The notes: generated by a model not told the origin, from the sequence alone. A DNA stretch of 25,247 nt from Bacteroidales bacterium UBA1035 (GCA_002316835.1 DCEG01000117.1:1-25247), one strand, 5' to 3'; positions 5,348 to 13,793 are shown, counted from the stretch's first letter. Program-made: numbers and translations.

Positions 5348-7039
5348 TTATCTCAATAAAGACATAAAATCCTGATTGGTCCTGTATTTCGCAAATTCCA
5401 GATCGTTCAATGCTCTTGTTGTCAGAGTTTTGTCCATTGTAATAGCAGAACGTAAATTAGTCATCACATTGTTGAAATTGTTGGTTCTTGATCCGACAAT
5501 CGCCATCAGATAATAGGTCAATGCGTTGGGATTTTGAATAGCCTTCAACGTCAGGTCGGCAGCGTTGTAGTTTCTTGTCAGAATTTGTGCTAATGCAGCA
5601 TTATTCGATTTTGTGCTACCATAAGCATCTACAGCTTGATTGTAATCACCTTCCATCAGATAAAGTAATCCCATGGCTGCATCGAGGTTATTTGCGCTCG
5701 AAGCTTTACCCAATAATTCTTTTGCAGATTGAGTATTGCCGTCCATCATGGAGAATAACGCTTTGTTTACATTAACCTCTGCTGCATTGGGTGAGACTAA
5801 AGCTGCACGATCCAACGCTTGTTTTGCGTTTGCATATTCACCACGTTGATAGTAAGTAGTAGCCATATTGTTCCAACCTCTGTAATCTTGCGGGAAGTTT
5901 ACGGTAACGTATTGATAGATTTTTTCTTTGTCTGCCTCGCTGTCGGTCAATGTTGAAGCATAAAGCAATTCTTCAACCGAAAGTTTTTTGGGATCGGTAC
6001 GCCAGAATTCCATGATTTCCTCATCCGATTTGCCGATAATTTCGATATTTGCCGTGATGCGTGAGCGACGCAATTGTGGCAAAATAGTAGATGCTAAGTC
6101 ATTATAGACAAATGAGATGTTTTTGATTTCACGCTCACGTGTTTCCGGATCGGGATACATTGATAAGACTCTCAATACGAGTTCTTTGTCTTGCAAATCC
6201 GAGGCTTCGAGCAGCTGACGGAATCCTTCCCAGTCTTGTGCTGTGTAGCGTGCGTTTACATCAGCATCAATTTTTCTTCTTTTCAGTTCACCTTCCAAAT
6301 ATTGTGTAGTGTTTTTTTCTCTTTCGGCAGCCAGTCTCTCATTCAGCGAGAGTCCGCCGTCGGGTGAAGCATAAGCCGAAACTTCGATATCTACGTTCTG
6401 ACGCGGATCGTTAAAAGCGTCCTGCACACGTTGTTGCCACGAGCGCATATCTTGTGAACCGGTTTCCGATGAACGTATATTTGCCTGCTGAATTACGAAA
6501 TGAATGTTTGCATCCTGCGTTTGTTTGATAATGCGCTGGAACCCATCATCGGCAACGGATGGATCCGTTGTCTGAGCACTAGCTAATGCCGATGTGGCAA
6601 TAATACCGTCGGCAACTTTCACTTCAGGAAGTTTTACCGATTTATTCTTGATCTTAGCATCGAACCTCATAAAAAGTTCCGAAGTCAGCATTTCCGGTTG
6701 ATATGGAAAACTGAAACTCATGTTGAAGTTTCCGCCGCGTGTGTAGGGAATTTCGATAGCGTTGCCCGAAACGTTTTCTCCCTGATACGTTTGAGCTGAT
6801 CCATATGATTCTTTTGAAGCGGCATATTTCAATACCGGGGTAATTCTTACGGTTGCGTTCTTATTGAACCATTTTTCGGGGAAAGTTCCGTTAACGGTTA
6901 CTGGAACACTTTTTCCAACGGTTTCCAAAGGAGATGGTGTTGCGTTGAAGTTCGATTGTGAAAGGGGTTTTAAATTGCTACACGATACTGCAAAAACGGC
7001 AAACCCAATAAGCAGAGCGTAGAAAGATTTTTTTCTCAT
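5348..7039 (-). CDS. Lipoprotein with OmpA-like domain and TPR repeats
   Basis: A 563-residue predicted lipoprotein: signal peptide with lipobox AVSC (Cys20). A beta-rich N-terminal part (about 40-150) is followed by an OmpA/MotB-like module at about 175-260 (VDIEVSAYASPDGGLSLNER, with the usual Asp and Arg positions that contact peptidoglycan in this fold). From about residue 385 onward there are TPR-like helices (GWNNMATTYYQRGEYANAKQAL and following). It is a single gene with its own terminator and a weak promoter about 110 bases upstream. A role in outer-membrane/peptidoglycan anchoring or assembly is likely, but I cannot name a specific system; it is not clearly PorE of the type IX secretion system. 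Confidence 0.7.
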   Translation of the reverse strand: MRKKSFYALLIGFAVFAVSCSNLKPLSQSNFNATPSPLETVGKSVPVTVNGTFPEKWFNKNATVRITPVLKYAASKESYGSAQTYQGENVSGNAIEIPYTRGGNFNMSFSFPYQPEMLTSELFMRFDAKIKNKSVKLPEVKVADGIIATSALASAQTTDPSVADDGFQRIIKQTQDANIHFVIQQANIRSSETGSQDMRSWQQRVQDAFNDPRQNVDIEVSAYASPDGGLSLNERLAAEREKNTTQYLEGELKRRKIDADVNARYTAQDWEGFRQLLEASDLQDKELVLRVLSMYPDPETREREIKNISFVYNDLASTILPQLRRSRITANIEIIGKSDEEIMEFWRTDPKKLSVEELLYASTLTDSEADKEKIYQYVTVNFPQDYRGWNNMATTYYQRGEYANAKQALDRAALVSPNAAEVNVNKALFSMMDGNTQSAKELLGKASSANNLDAAMGLLYLMEGDYNQAVDAYGSTKSNNAALAQILTRNYNAADLTLKAIQNPNALTYYLMAIVGSRTNNFNNVMTNLRSAITMDKTLTTRALNDLEFAKYRTNQDFMSLLR

Positions 7040-7148
7040 TGTCTAATTGATTTTTATTTTCGTTTGTTGATTCTCTCAAAAAATGGCCAGATTATCCATA
7101 GTTATTTCTTCTTACTTTCTATTCAGGATTACTTGAAAAATAGTTCAA

Positions 7149-7156
7149 CAAAAATA
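7149..7156 (-). promoter_or_regulatory. Possible promoter of the OmpA-like/TPR lipoprotein
   Basis: TATTTTTG on the minus strand matches TAnnTTTG. No good -33 box is seen at the expected distance. It would give a leader of about 105 bases. Confidence 0.35.
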
Positions 7157-7289
7157 CCTTTTTTCTATGATAACAGAAAATAAACATATCACATTTAGCT
7201 ATTTTTTAGAAATACCATACTAGATAGCTTCTCGAACAAAAAATAGAAGATTTGGTTTTATTCATAAGAACATCACAGACGACATGACT

Positions 7290-7562
7290 ATGAAAAAAGT
7301 ATTATTTATATCGATAATATATTTCTTTTTAACGGGATGCGCAAGCCAGAAGAAAACATCGGCGCTCGTTGATGATAAAATTAGGGATTGTCCTGAAGTT
7401 ATGATCGATAACCGGATGCCACAAATTATTGATGAAAACTCTGAACTCAATGTGCCACCAGGAAAATATTACATTTACAAAGGCGAACGGCACGAAATTG
7501 CTGAGTTTGATACAGCCTGGATCAATCGCAATTGCGATGTTGAAGTACAAGTGGTTTATTGA
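7290..7562 (+). CDS. Small predicted lipoprotein, unknown function
   Basis: A 90-residue protein, the only plus-strand gene in the first 13.7 kb. MKKVLFISIIYFFLTGCASQ is a clear lipoprotein signal with lipobox LTGC (Cys17). The mature part of about 70 residues contains two further cysteines (CPEV and NCDVEV) that could form a disulphide, and a PPGKYYIYKGE stretch. I chose the ATG at 7290, two codons inside the earliest ATG (7284), because the signal peptide begins MKK. Its stop overlaps the end of pdxB by 7 bases in convergent orientation. No clear promoter is visible. I do not recognise a family. Confidence 0.65.
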   Translation: MKKVLFISIIYFFLTGCASQKKTSALVDDKIRDCPEVMIDNRMPQIIDENSELNVPPGKYYIYKGERHEIAEFDTAWINRNCDVEVQVVY

Positions 7563-8680
7563 ATATTAAATCCTAATTGCTTCAGCGTAGGTAGAATATC
7601 CGGATGGACGTTTTTTACTATGTAAGCATAATATTCTCTGCGTAACGGATAATTGGATCGGAACCAATAGAATTTATCAGGATTTTCTTTCAGCTTCTCC
7701 GTCTCCTTCATAGGATTATAAGTCCGCCAAATGGCATAAGCCAATTGATTGTTTGGTTCTATTTTTTTTAAGTCGATAATTGGATTTTCTGGTTGTGGTA
7801 GGGACATTAATTTTATAGGATGAATACCTAACTCAAAAAACTCATTCAGATTTTCAAGCGACATTTTGGTAGCTGTCCATTTGCCGTCGGCGGAATATCC
7901 GGCGATGTGTGGTGTTGCAATATCAACCAGTTGAAGCAGTTCCGTATCGATATTGGGTTCGTTTTCCCAGCAATCGATGACTGCTCCCGATACTTTTTTT
8001 GACTTCAGTGCATTATTCAAAGCCGGGTTATCCATCACACTTCCGCGACACGAATTAATAATAAAAGGTTTTTTACCCAAGGTATTGAAAAACTGCTCAT
8101 CCGCTAAATGATAGGTTTTGTGTTTTCCTGTTTTTGTTAATGGAGTATGCAGCGTGATAATGTCGGATTCTCGTTTAATCGTTTCCAAATCTACAAACGG
8201 GCGAAAGGAAGACGATGCACGCATCGTCTCTACAAGCGGTGGATCGTTTAACAATACATGCATTCCCAGCTTTTTGCAAGCCGCTTCAACTTTGCTTCCC
8301 ACATTACCGACACCTACAATTCCGATCGTTTTATCTATTAAATCAAACTTGTATTTTTCCGCTAAATACAACAGCGAAGCTGTCACGTATTGTGCTACAG
8401 AATTGGCATTACAACCCGGTGCTGTGCGCCAGGCAATGTTGTGCGAGTCGCAATATTCGGTATCGATATGGTCATAGCCGATAGTTGCAGAGCAAATTAG
8501 CTTTACGTTAGTTCCTTCCAGAATATCTTTCCCAAAATGAGTAACGGTGCGCACTATAAGCGCGTCTTTATCACTTATGGTTTCTTTGCTAAATTGGTTT
8601 CCTGATAAGTACTCCACTTCGCCGAACTGTTCGGCTATACCTTTTAAATACGGTATGTGTGCGTCTGCAAGAATTTTCAT
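7556..8680 (-). CDS. pdxB: Erythronate-4-phosphate dehydrogenase
   Basis: A 374-residue D-2-hydroxyacid dehydrogenase that oxidises 4-phosphoerythronate in the DXP-dependent pyridoxal-phosphate pathway. The Rossmann motif GVGNVGS is at 123-129 with the NDPP acidic end at 145-148. The catalytic triad is Arg212 (SCRGS), Glu241 (ENEP) and His258 (TPHIAGYS), with the same mutual spacing as in E. coli PdxB. The DPP signature and the C-terminal PdxB extension separate it from serine and lactate dehydrogenases. Residues 151-157 are encoded by a perfect palindrome (8210-8229) in the variable loop after NDPP. The start at 8680 lies 20 bases below a TACCTTTG box. A small lipoprotein gene converges on its 3' end. 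Confidence 0.95.
   Translation of the reverse strand: MKILADAHIPYLKGIAEQFGEVEYLSGNQFSKETISDKDALIVRTVTHFGKDILEGTNVKLICSATIGYDHIDTEYCDSHNIAWRTAPGCNANSVAQYVTASLLYLAEKYKFDLIDKTIGIVGVGNVGSKVEAACKKLGMHVLLNDPPLVETMRASSSFRPFVDLETIKRESDIITLHTPLTKTGKHKTYHLADEQFFNTLGKKPFIINSCRGSVMDNPALNNALKSKKVSGAVIDCWENEPNIDTELLQLVDIATPHIAGYSADGKWTATKMSLENLNEFFELGIHPIKLMSLPQPENPIIDLKKIEPNNQLAYAIWRTYNPMKETEKLKENPDKFYWFRSNYPLRREYYAYIVKNVHPDILPTLKQLGFNIQ
8210..8229. repeat. Palindrome inside pdxB, GTARAG...CTYTAC family, copy 2
   Basis: AGACGATGC (8210-8218) and GCATCGTCT (8221-8229) form a perfect 9-bp stem with a 2-base loop, followed by CTAC at 8230-8233. This half matches the outer arm of the palindromes at 1465-1492 and 12297-12324; the other flank has diverged. 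It is in frame and encodes residues 151-157 of PdxB. Confidence 0.6.
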
Positions 8681-8700
8681 ATGATTAAAACTATTATTTT

Positions 8701-8708
8701 CAAAGGTA
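8701..8708 (-). promoter_or_regulatory. Promoter -7 box of pdxB
   Basis: TACCTTTG on the minus strand, 20 bases upstream of the pdxB start. The -33 box is not recognisable. The leader would be very short (about 15 bases). Confidence 0.5.
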
Positions 8709-8853
8709 TCATATGTAACTCGCTTTAATCATTATCATGGGTGTGATTAATTTATATGCTCGTTTCATATTAAACTAGACAATAGAACCAAGATTCAAGA
8801 AATAAAACTTTTCTTTGAGCTTTTCAAATCCTATTCTCAAATCGTAAATTAAC

Positions 8854-9558
8854 TTAGTATTTTCTTTTCGGATTATCTTTCCACATCAGCAGCGCACGGG
8901 CAATGGCCTGTTCTGCGATGGGAGCCATAATGGCATAACCTTCAACAGTGGGATGCACGCCGTCACCAGATAAGTTTTCGGGTAAACCGTTTCTATCATC
9001 GGCCATAGCTGAAAAATAATCGCAATAAACCGCTCCGTGAGTTTCTGCGTATTTTTTTATCCTGCGGTTTAATTCCACTATTTTTTCGGCAGGTTCCAAG
9101 CCCGGTCTCCACTTGTAATCATACGCGGGAAGGACCGAACAAAGCACCACCTGAATTCCGTTCGCCTGCGCCAGTTCAGTCATAGAATGAATATTATCTT
9201 CGATCATTTCCAGCGTCGACGGTCCCGTATTTCCTGCGATATCATTAGTTCCTGCGAGAATAACTACCACTTTCGGATAAAGATTAATGACATCCTGACG
9301 AAAACGAAGCAACATTTGAGGTGTAGTTTGTCCGCTGATACCGCGATTGATGTATGGTCGGTTTTCAAAAAATGCAGGAACTTTTTCAATCCATCCCTGT
9401 GTAATGGAATTTCCCATAAAAACCACGCGATCGTCGCAAGTTTTTGGCATTCCTACTTTAGCATTATCTTCTTTGAATCGATTTAAATTTGCCCAATCCT
9501 GCGCTTCGGCAAGAGATATAAAGCACATTGCTACAATGACTGTAAATAGTGTTCTCAT
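8854..9558 (-). CDS. Secreted SGNH/GDSL hydrolase
   Basis: A 234-residue esterase of the SGNH (GDSL-like) family. Residues 1-20 are a signal peptide (ending SLAEAQ). The family blocks are complete: GNSIT with nucleophile Ser51, the Gly of NRGISGQ (about 73), GTND with Asn105, and DGVHP with Asp199 and His202. The frame is open much further upstream, but that part overlaps the preceding gene and lacks a signal; I chose the ATG at 9558, 7 bases after the stop of the serine hydrolase, with which it forms an operon. Family members remove acetyl or acyl groups from sugars or lipids; the substrate here is unknown, with secreted carbohydrate deacetylation the best guess. Confidence 0.9.
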   Translation of the reverse strand: MRTLFTVIVAMCFISLAEAQDWANLNRFKEDNAKVGMPKTCDDRVVFMGNSITQGWIEKVPAFFENRPYINRGISGQTTPQMLLRFRQDVINLYPKVVVILAGTNDIAGNTGPSTLEMIEDNIHSMTELAQANGIQVVLCSVLPAYDYKWRPGLEPAEKIVELNRRIKKYAETHGAVYCDYFSAMADDRNGLPENLSGDGVHPTVEGYAIMAPIAEQAIARALLMWKDNPKRKY

Positions 9559-9565
9559 ATTGTGA

Positions 9566-11125
9566 TTAATTGATTTTTCCTTTAAGTGATATTTTGTTTT
9601 GATAGAAGTTAAAGTTGGTGGAATGCTCAATCGATACATCTGGTTCTTGAAAAGTGAAAACAAACTTTTCGTCGTTGGGACTTTCAATATAGCGAAGAAC
9701 CAATTCCAATGTTTTTTCGTTTTTCCATGTGTAATTACCTGCAACTTTGAAAGGTGCTAATCCGGTTAAACTTGCTTTGGCTCTGGCTGTAAGGCTGGGA
9801 CCGTGACGCATTGTTTCTTTTTCTATCCATGTAGTAGGAATGAACATAAAATCGTAAGTTGTTGTATCTTCTTTTATCGTCATTTTACAAATATCATCCT
9901 TAAAGCTTAACAACAATTCTGAGATGTTTTGTTGATTTTCTTCTATCGCAATGGTTTTTCCGGTAATGTTTTGCTGAATATCAGACGTGGTTTTTGTAGT
10001 GTAAGTTGGCAAAGTTAAGCTTGCTAAACGAGATTTTAGCTTGTTTACGGCTTCATCGTTCTTGGCTAAGGCTGTTTCGCTTAAAGCAGGATAAAGATAT
10101 TCCCACACCAGATTTAACTGCTTTTGCATATCGATAGAGTTGGCGGTCATGATTATAACAGCATCTTTCTCAGGAAGAACGAGGATATATTGCCCGAAAG
10201 CTCCGTCGCCCCGAAATGCATTGTGTGTTGTTTGCCAGAACTGATATCCGTAACCTTGTGACCAATCGTTAGAAGGATCTTCGTCACCTGCAACGGTCTT
10301 TATCTGTTCCGAAGTAGCTGCATTTACCCATTCTTCCGTCAAAATCTGTTGATCTCCCCATTTACCTTTTTGCAAATACAGAAGTCCCAGTTTTGCCATA
10401 TCTTCTGTTTTTATACGAAGGCCCCAACCACCCACGTTTATTCCCTGCGGATTCACTTCCCAATCAGCATCTTTAATTCCAAGCGGTTCAAACAATCGGG
10501 GGGTGAGGAAGTCAATCAATTTCTCGCCGGTAACTTTTTGCAGAATTGCAGATAACATAAATGTTGCTGCAGAGTTGTATAGAAATACTGTTCCCGGTTC
10601 GTTCACAATTGGCGCAGCCAGAAAAGTCTTGATCCAGTTGTCGGTTATTGTTACCTGAGGTTCGATTTCGTGCCCGGCGGACATTTTCAACAGATCGTCA
10701 ATATCCATTTGAGCAAGGTAAGGAGAAATTGTGTCGGGTAACGACTCCGGAAAAAATGAGATCACTTTATCGGTTAGTTTTAATTTACCTTCGGCTTCAG
10801 CCAATCCGATTGCGGTTGAGGTGAAGCTTTTAGATGCTGAGTACATTGTGTGCTTCAGATCGTGTCGATAAGGCGACCACCAGCCTTCGGCCAATACTTT
10901 TCCGTGTCGCACGATCATAAAGCTGTGAACTTCGATGCTTCTGTCGCGAGCACTCTCAATAGCATCAATAAATTTAATAATGGCTTCGGATGACAAGCCT
11001 TCGGCTTCGGGAGTGCTGCGGGGTAACGAGATTTCACCACTATTTTGAACGTTTTGGGTTTTGTTGACGCAACTGACTGCAATAAGCGACAGAAACAGAA
11101 CGAATGTAATGAATAAGCTTCTCAT
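9566..11125 (-). CDS. Serine hydrolase lipoprotein, beta-lactamase (class C/EstB) fold
   Basis: A 519-residue protein of the PF00144 beta-lactamase-like family. The lipobox AVSC (Cys19) predicts a lipoprotein facing the periplasm or cell surface. SASK (96-99) holds the nucleophile Ser96 and base Lys99, and Tyr183 of LYNSAA is the second motif. The class C KTG box is replaced by a GAFGQ-type sequence (GDGAFGQY), common in EstB-like esterases and peptidases rather than true beta-lactamases. A C-terminal region of about 150 residues lies outside the catalytic domain and looks like a lipocalin-like beta-rich module. It is the first gene of an operon with the SGNH hydrolase 7 bases downstream. Likely esterase or D-peptide hydrolase; substrate unknown. 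Confidence 0.88.
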   Translation of the reverse strand: MRSLFITFVLFLSLIAVSCVNKTQNVQNSGEISLPRSTPEAEGLSSEAIIKFIDAIESARDRSIEVHSFMIVRHGKVLAEGWWSPYRHDLKHTMYSASKSFTSTAIGLAEAEGKLKLTDKVISFFPESLPDTISPYLAQMDIDDLLKMSAGHEIEPQVTITDNWIKTFLAAPIVNEPGTVFLYNSAATFMLSAILQKVTGEKLIDFLTPRLFEPLGIKDADWEVNPQGINVGGWGLRIKTEDMAKLGLLYLQKGKWGDQQILTEEWVNAATSEQIKTVAGDEDPSNDWSQGYGYQFWQTTHNAFRGDGAFGQYILVLPEKDAVIIMTANSIDMQKQLNLVWEYLYPALSETALAKNDEAVNKLKSRLASLTLPTYTTKTTSDIQQNITGKTIAIEENQQNISELLLSFKDDICKMTIKEDTTTYDFMFIPTTWIEKETMRHGPSLTARAKASLTGLAPFKVAGNYTWKNEKTLELVLRYIESPNDEKFVFTFQEPDVSIEHSTNFNFYQNKISLKGKIN

Positions 11126-11154
11126 TGTTTTATTGATATAAGAGTTTGATTCGC

Positions 11155-11162
11155 CAAAATTA
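11155..11162 (-). promoter_or_regulatory. Possible promoter of the serine hydrolase-SGNH operon
   Basis: TAATTTTG on the minus strand, 29 bases before the start codon, matches TAnnTTTG. The expected -33 position falls in the end of the upstream gene, with no clear TTTG. Confidence 0.45.
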
Positions 11163-11179
11163 CGAATAATTCGATTAAT

Positions 11180-12277
11180 TTATTTCGAAAATCTTTCCAA
11201 ATGTGCGATAACATCGTCGTTGTTATCGTAAAGCCCCAGATTGAGGTTCATCAAATCGCCACGATCAGACATTTGCTCTATTATCGGGAAAATAGGGCGT
11301 TCGTTGGTCCAGAAATTTTTATTCAGGAAAATCATAGGACTGGCGTAGCCATACGATTCATAATGGTTCTGAGCCAAATCCTGAAAAACTTCCTGAATAG
11401 TTCCTGCGCTTCCGGGCGTGAAAATCACGCCGCCTTTGGCGGTAGCCAGCAAACCTTCTTCTCGAACGCTGTTCTCGAAATATTTGGCAATTTTAGTAGC
11501 AAAAGGGGTGGGGAGTTCGTGCCCGTAATGCCATGTTGGGATTCCCAGACTATCGAATTGGGGATTGGGGAATTTTTCCATTACTTCGAATGCCGATGAA
11601 AGCCATTTTTCGTCAGAATAAATGGGAGCAACGCTCAATATATTGATAGCATGCAAAAGTTCATTGTTGGTTCTTCCTGCCATCCACGCACCTACGTGCG
11701 TAGCTTCCATAGACCCGGGGCCGCCGCCTGAAAGCATCAGATAGCCGTTTTCGGTAAGCAATTTCGATAGTGAAGCAACCTGAAAATACATTTTGTCGGT
11801 ACGCTTAATTTTATGTCCGCCCATTATTGCCACGAGCTTTCGCTCATCGAAACCAGCGATGTATTCGTGCAACGAATCGGTGATGGAGTGGTCATGCAAC
11901 CGTTGCGCCAACGTATCCTTAATCGATAAATTTTCCTGAGATTTTTTGTAATAATCATACACGATTTTATCGAGCGTTTTGAAATACGTTTCGGGTTCAT
12001 GGCGATTAAAATCGTTATAAAGCGAGTTTTTGTTGTACAGCCGATTCGGGTAAGTGTTGAACGGAACATCCAGGACGGGAAAGATAAAGTTCTCAGGCAG
12101 TAAATGATGCAACAGGTCGTCAGACATAGTGCATCCCAAAAACAAACATTTGGAAAATGTGATGTTAAGCATCAGCGATTCAATATTGCTCAGATCGAGT
12201 GATTGAACGGCAATTTCTTCTACGTGTGAGACCGTTAAAAAACTTTTTAGTTTGGAAATAGATTCGAATTGTTGCAT
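11180..12277 (-). CDS. LOG-family nucleotide-binding protein
   Basis: A 365-residue protein of the LOG/lysine-decarboxylase-like superfamily (nucleoside-monophosphate phosphoribohydrolases and relatives). The Rossmann-like domain starts near residue 145 (KLVAIMGGHKI). The first signature, SGGGPGSMEATHVGA, is at 183-197. The second, normally PGGxGTxxE, reads PGSAGTIQE (288-296): the catalytic Glu and GT remain while the second Gly is Ser. The N-terminal 140 residues form an extra domain that I do not recognise. This makes it longer than plant-type LOG (about 200 residues), closer in size to larger bacterial relatives such as PpnN. It follows the MATE gene on the same strand, 46 bases apart, with a palindrome between them. 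The activity on nucleotides is inferred. Confidence 0.82.
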   Translation of the reverse strand: MQQFESISKLKSFLTVSHVEEIAVQSLDLSNIESLMLNITFSKCLFLGCTMSDDLLHHLLPENFIFPVLDVPFNTYPNRLYNKNSLYNDFNRHEPETYFKTLDKIVYDYYKKSQENLSIKDTLAQRLHDHSITDSLHEYIAGFDERKLVAIMGGHKIKRTDKMYFQVASLSKLLTENGYLMLSGGGPGSMEATHVGAWMAGRTNNELLHAINILSVAPIYSDEKWLSSAFEVMEKFPNPQFDSLGIPTWHYGHELPTPFATKIAKYFENSVREEGLLATAKGGVIFTPGSAGTIQEVFQDLAQNHYESYGYASPMIFLNKNFWTNERPIFPIIEQMSDRGDLMNLNLGLYDNNDDVIAHLERFSK

Positions 12278-12296
12278 AATGAATATTATATTACGC

Positions 12297-12324
12297 GTAG
12301 AGTCACACGGCCGTGTGTCTCTAC
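12297..12324. repeat. Palindrome, GTARAG...CTYTAC family, copy 3
   Basis: GTAGAG T CACACGG (12297-12310) pairs with CCGTGTG T CTCTAC (12311-12324), perfect except for one T-T mismatch. It fills most of the gap between the MATE and LOG-family genes and touches the MATE stop codon. The core differs from the copies at 1465 and 8210, but the outer arm GTAGAG/CTCTAC is shared. Confidence 0.75.
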
Positions 12325-13613
12325 TACGAAAATAACGCCTTCTTTGCCCAAATTGTTTGTGTAACTCCGCGAACGGACAAATACAGAATAAACGCCAGCC
12401 ACAACCCGTTATTTCCTATTATGGGTGTAGCAATATAATAGCAGGCAAAAAAGACGATAGCAGAAAATATCATGGCATTCCGCATTTCTTTCGAGGCTGT
12501 TGCGCCGATGAAAATACCGTCCCAAAGGAATGCGGCGAAGCCGGTTATCGGAATAAGTACCGTCCAAAAAATGAACGATTTTGTTGTTTCAATTACAGCG
12601 GTATCGTTTGTGAGAATTTGCAGTATCTGATTGGGAAAAAATAAGTAAATAATTACTGAGATAGCGCTAACGATAAATCCCCAGAAAAATAATCTTCGCA
12701 GCATATGCCTCAATAAAAGCTTGTTGTTTGCCCCTACGTACCTACCCGTTAATGCTTCTCCGGCATATGCAAACCCGTCCATGAAATAGGAGAAAAGCAT
12801 AAAAAACTGCATTAACAGCGCATTTGCTGCTAAAATCATATCACCCATTCCCGATGATACAAACGTGAAAAACGTAGTGACGAGCGTTAGCAGGAACGTG
12901 CGCACAAAAACATCGCCATTCACTTTGAAAAAAGATCGGATAGCTGCTGCATCAAAAATGGTGGATTTAACAATGTATTTCTTCAATCTACCATAGAATT
13001 TGTGCCACATCAGAATACAGATGACAAACGTAATTAATTGCGAAAGCATTGTCCCTAAAGCAATTCCTTCCACCTTCATCCCTAATCCGAAAACAAACAA
13101 AAAGCTCAGAGCAATATTCAATAAGTTGTTGAGAATAGCAATGATCATAGGTGTTTTTGCATTCTGCATTCCAATAAAAAAACCTTTAAATGCATACGTT
13201 CCGAGCACTGCCGGAGCACTCCAGACACAGATACGGAAATAAATTTCAACTGCACTTTTACTTTCAGTACCAGACTTTATGAGGCTAAGAGCAAACTTCC
13301 CAATCGGATATTGCAACAAAATAATCAGCAAACCAATCCCTAAACCAACTATAAGCGAGCGTATCAGCACGTTCATCGCTTCAGTGAAATCACGTGCACC
13401 GTAAGCTTGCGCGGCAAATCCGCTTGAACTCATCCGGATAAACCCGAAATTCCAGTAAATCATGTTGAAGATATTGGCTCCCAATGCAATGGCACCGATA
13501 TACACAGCCGAACCTAAATGACCAGCAATGGCAATATCTATCATGCCAAGAAGAGGGACTGTAATGTTGGTGATTATATTGGGAACGGCAAGCCGGAAGA
13601 TTCTTTTATCCAT
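12324..13613 (-). CDS. MATE-family efflux transporter (DinF-like)
   Basis: A 429-residue multidrug and toxin extrusion family protein with about 12 membrane spans. The N-terminal MDKRIFRLAVPNIITNITVP and LGMIDIAIAGHLG block is typical of the DinF branch, as is the second-half ALTGRYVGA segment. It is expected to export organic cations or other compounds using an Na+ or H+ gradient; the substrate is unknown. I chose the ATG at 13613; the frame stays open to a GTG at 13643, but MDKRIF is the usual family start. A TATTTTTG box lies only 5 bases upstream of this ATG, so the transcript may be leaderless. It is divergent from the V-ATPase operon and precedes the LOG-family gene. Confidence 0.92.
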   Translation of the reverse strand: MDKRIFRLAVPNIITNITVPLLGMIDIAIAGHLGSAVYIGAIALGANIFNMIYWNFGFIRMSSSGFAAQAYGARDFTEAMNVLIRSLIVGLGIGLLIILLQYPIGKFALSLIKSGTESKSAVEIYFRICVWSAPAVLGTYAFKGFFIGMQNAKTPMIIAILNNLLNIALSFLFVFGLGMKVEGIALGTMLSQLITFVICILMWHKFYGRLKKYIVKSTIFDAAAIRSFFKVNGDVFVRTFLLTLVTTFFTFVSSGMGDMILAANALLMQFFMLFSYFMDGFAYAGEALTGRYVGANNKLLLRHMLRRLFFWGFIVSAISVIIYLFFPNQILQILTNDTAVIETTKSFIFWTVLIPITGFAAFLWDGIFIGATASKEMRNAMIFSAIVFFACYYIATPIIGNNGLWLAFILYLSVRGVTQTIWAKKALFS

Positions 13614-13618
13614 GGCTG

Positions 13619-13626
13619 CAAAAATA
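13619..13626 (-). promoter_or_regulatory. Possible promoter of MATE gene, next to its start codon
   Basis: TATTTTTG on the minus strand ends 5 bases before the chosen ATG. There is no good -33 box. If used, the mRNA would have almost no leader. Confidence 0.3.
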
Positions 13627-13698
13627 ATACAAAACATTGACACAGGTAAAAAAGTATTTTGAAAGAAAAGAATATCTTTTAAAAATAAAAGAAAATAC

Positions 13699-13732
13699 GT
13701 TGTTAAGATTAACTTCCTTTTTTATATCTTTG
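13699..13732 (+). promoter_or_regulatory. Promoter of the V-type ATPase operon
   Basis: TATCTTTG at 13725-13732 is a perfect -7 box. GTTG at 13699-13702 is a weak -33 element with 22-base spacing. Transcription would start near 13738, giving a leader of about 55 bases before atpE. Confidence 0.65.
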
Positions 13733-13793
13733 CTTGATAAAATTTGCAAATCAATAAGTGATTAACTTTATTGCTCAATAACAGAAAAATTGT

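Noticed and set aside
9559..9744. Longer start of the SGNH hydrolase
   Set aside because: The extension overlaps the upstream serine hydrolase gene and would bury the signal peptide that begins at MRTLF.
9566..11125. Beta-lactamase (antibiotic resistance) call for the serine hydrolase
   Set aside because: The third class C motif KTG is missing and a GAFGQ-type sequence stands there, which is typical of EstB-like esterases and peptidases.
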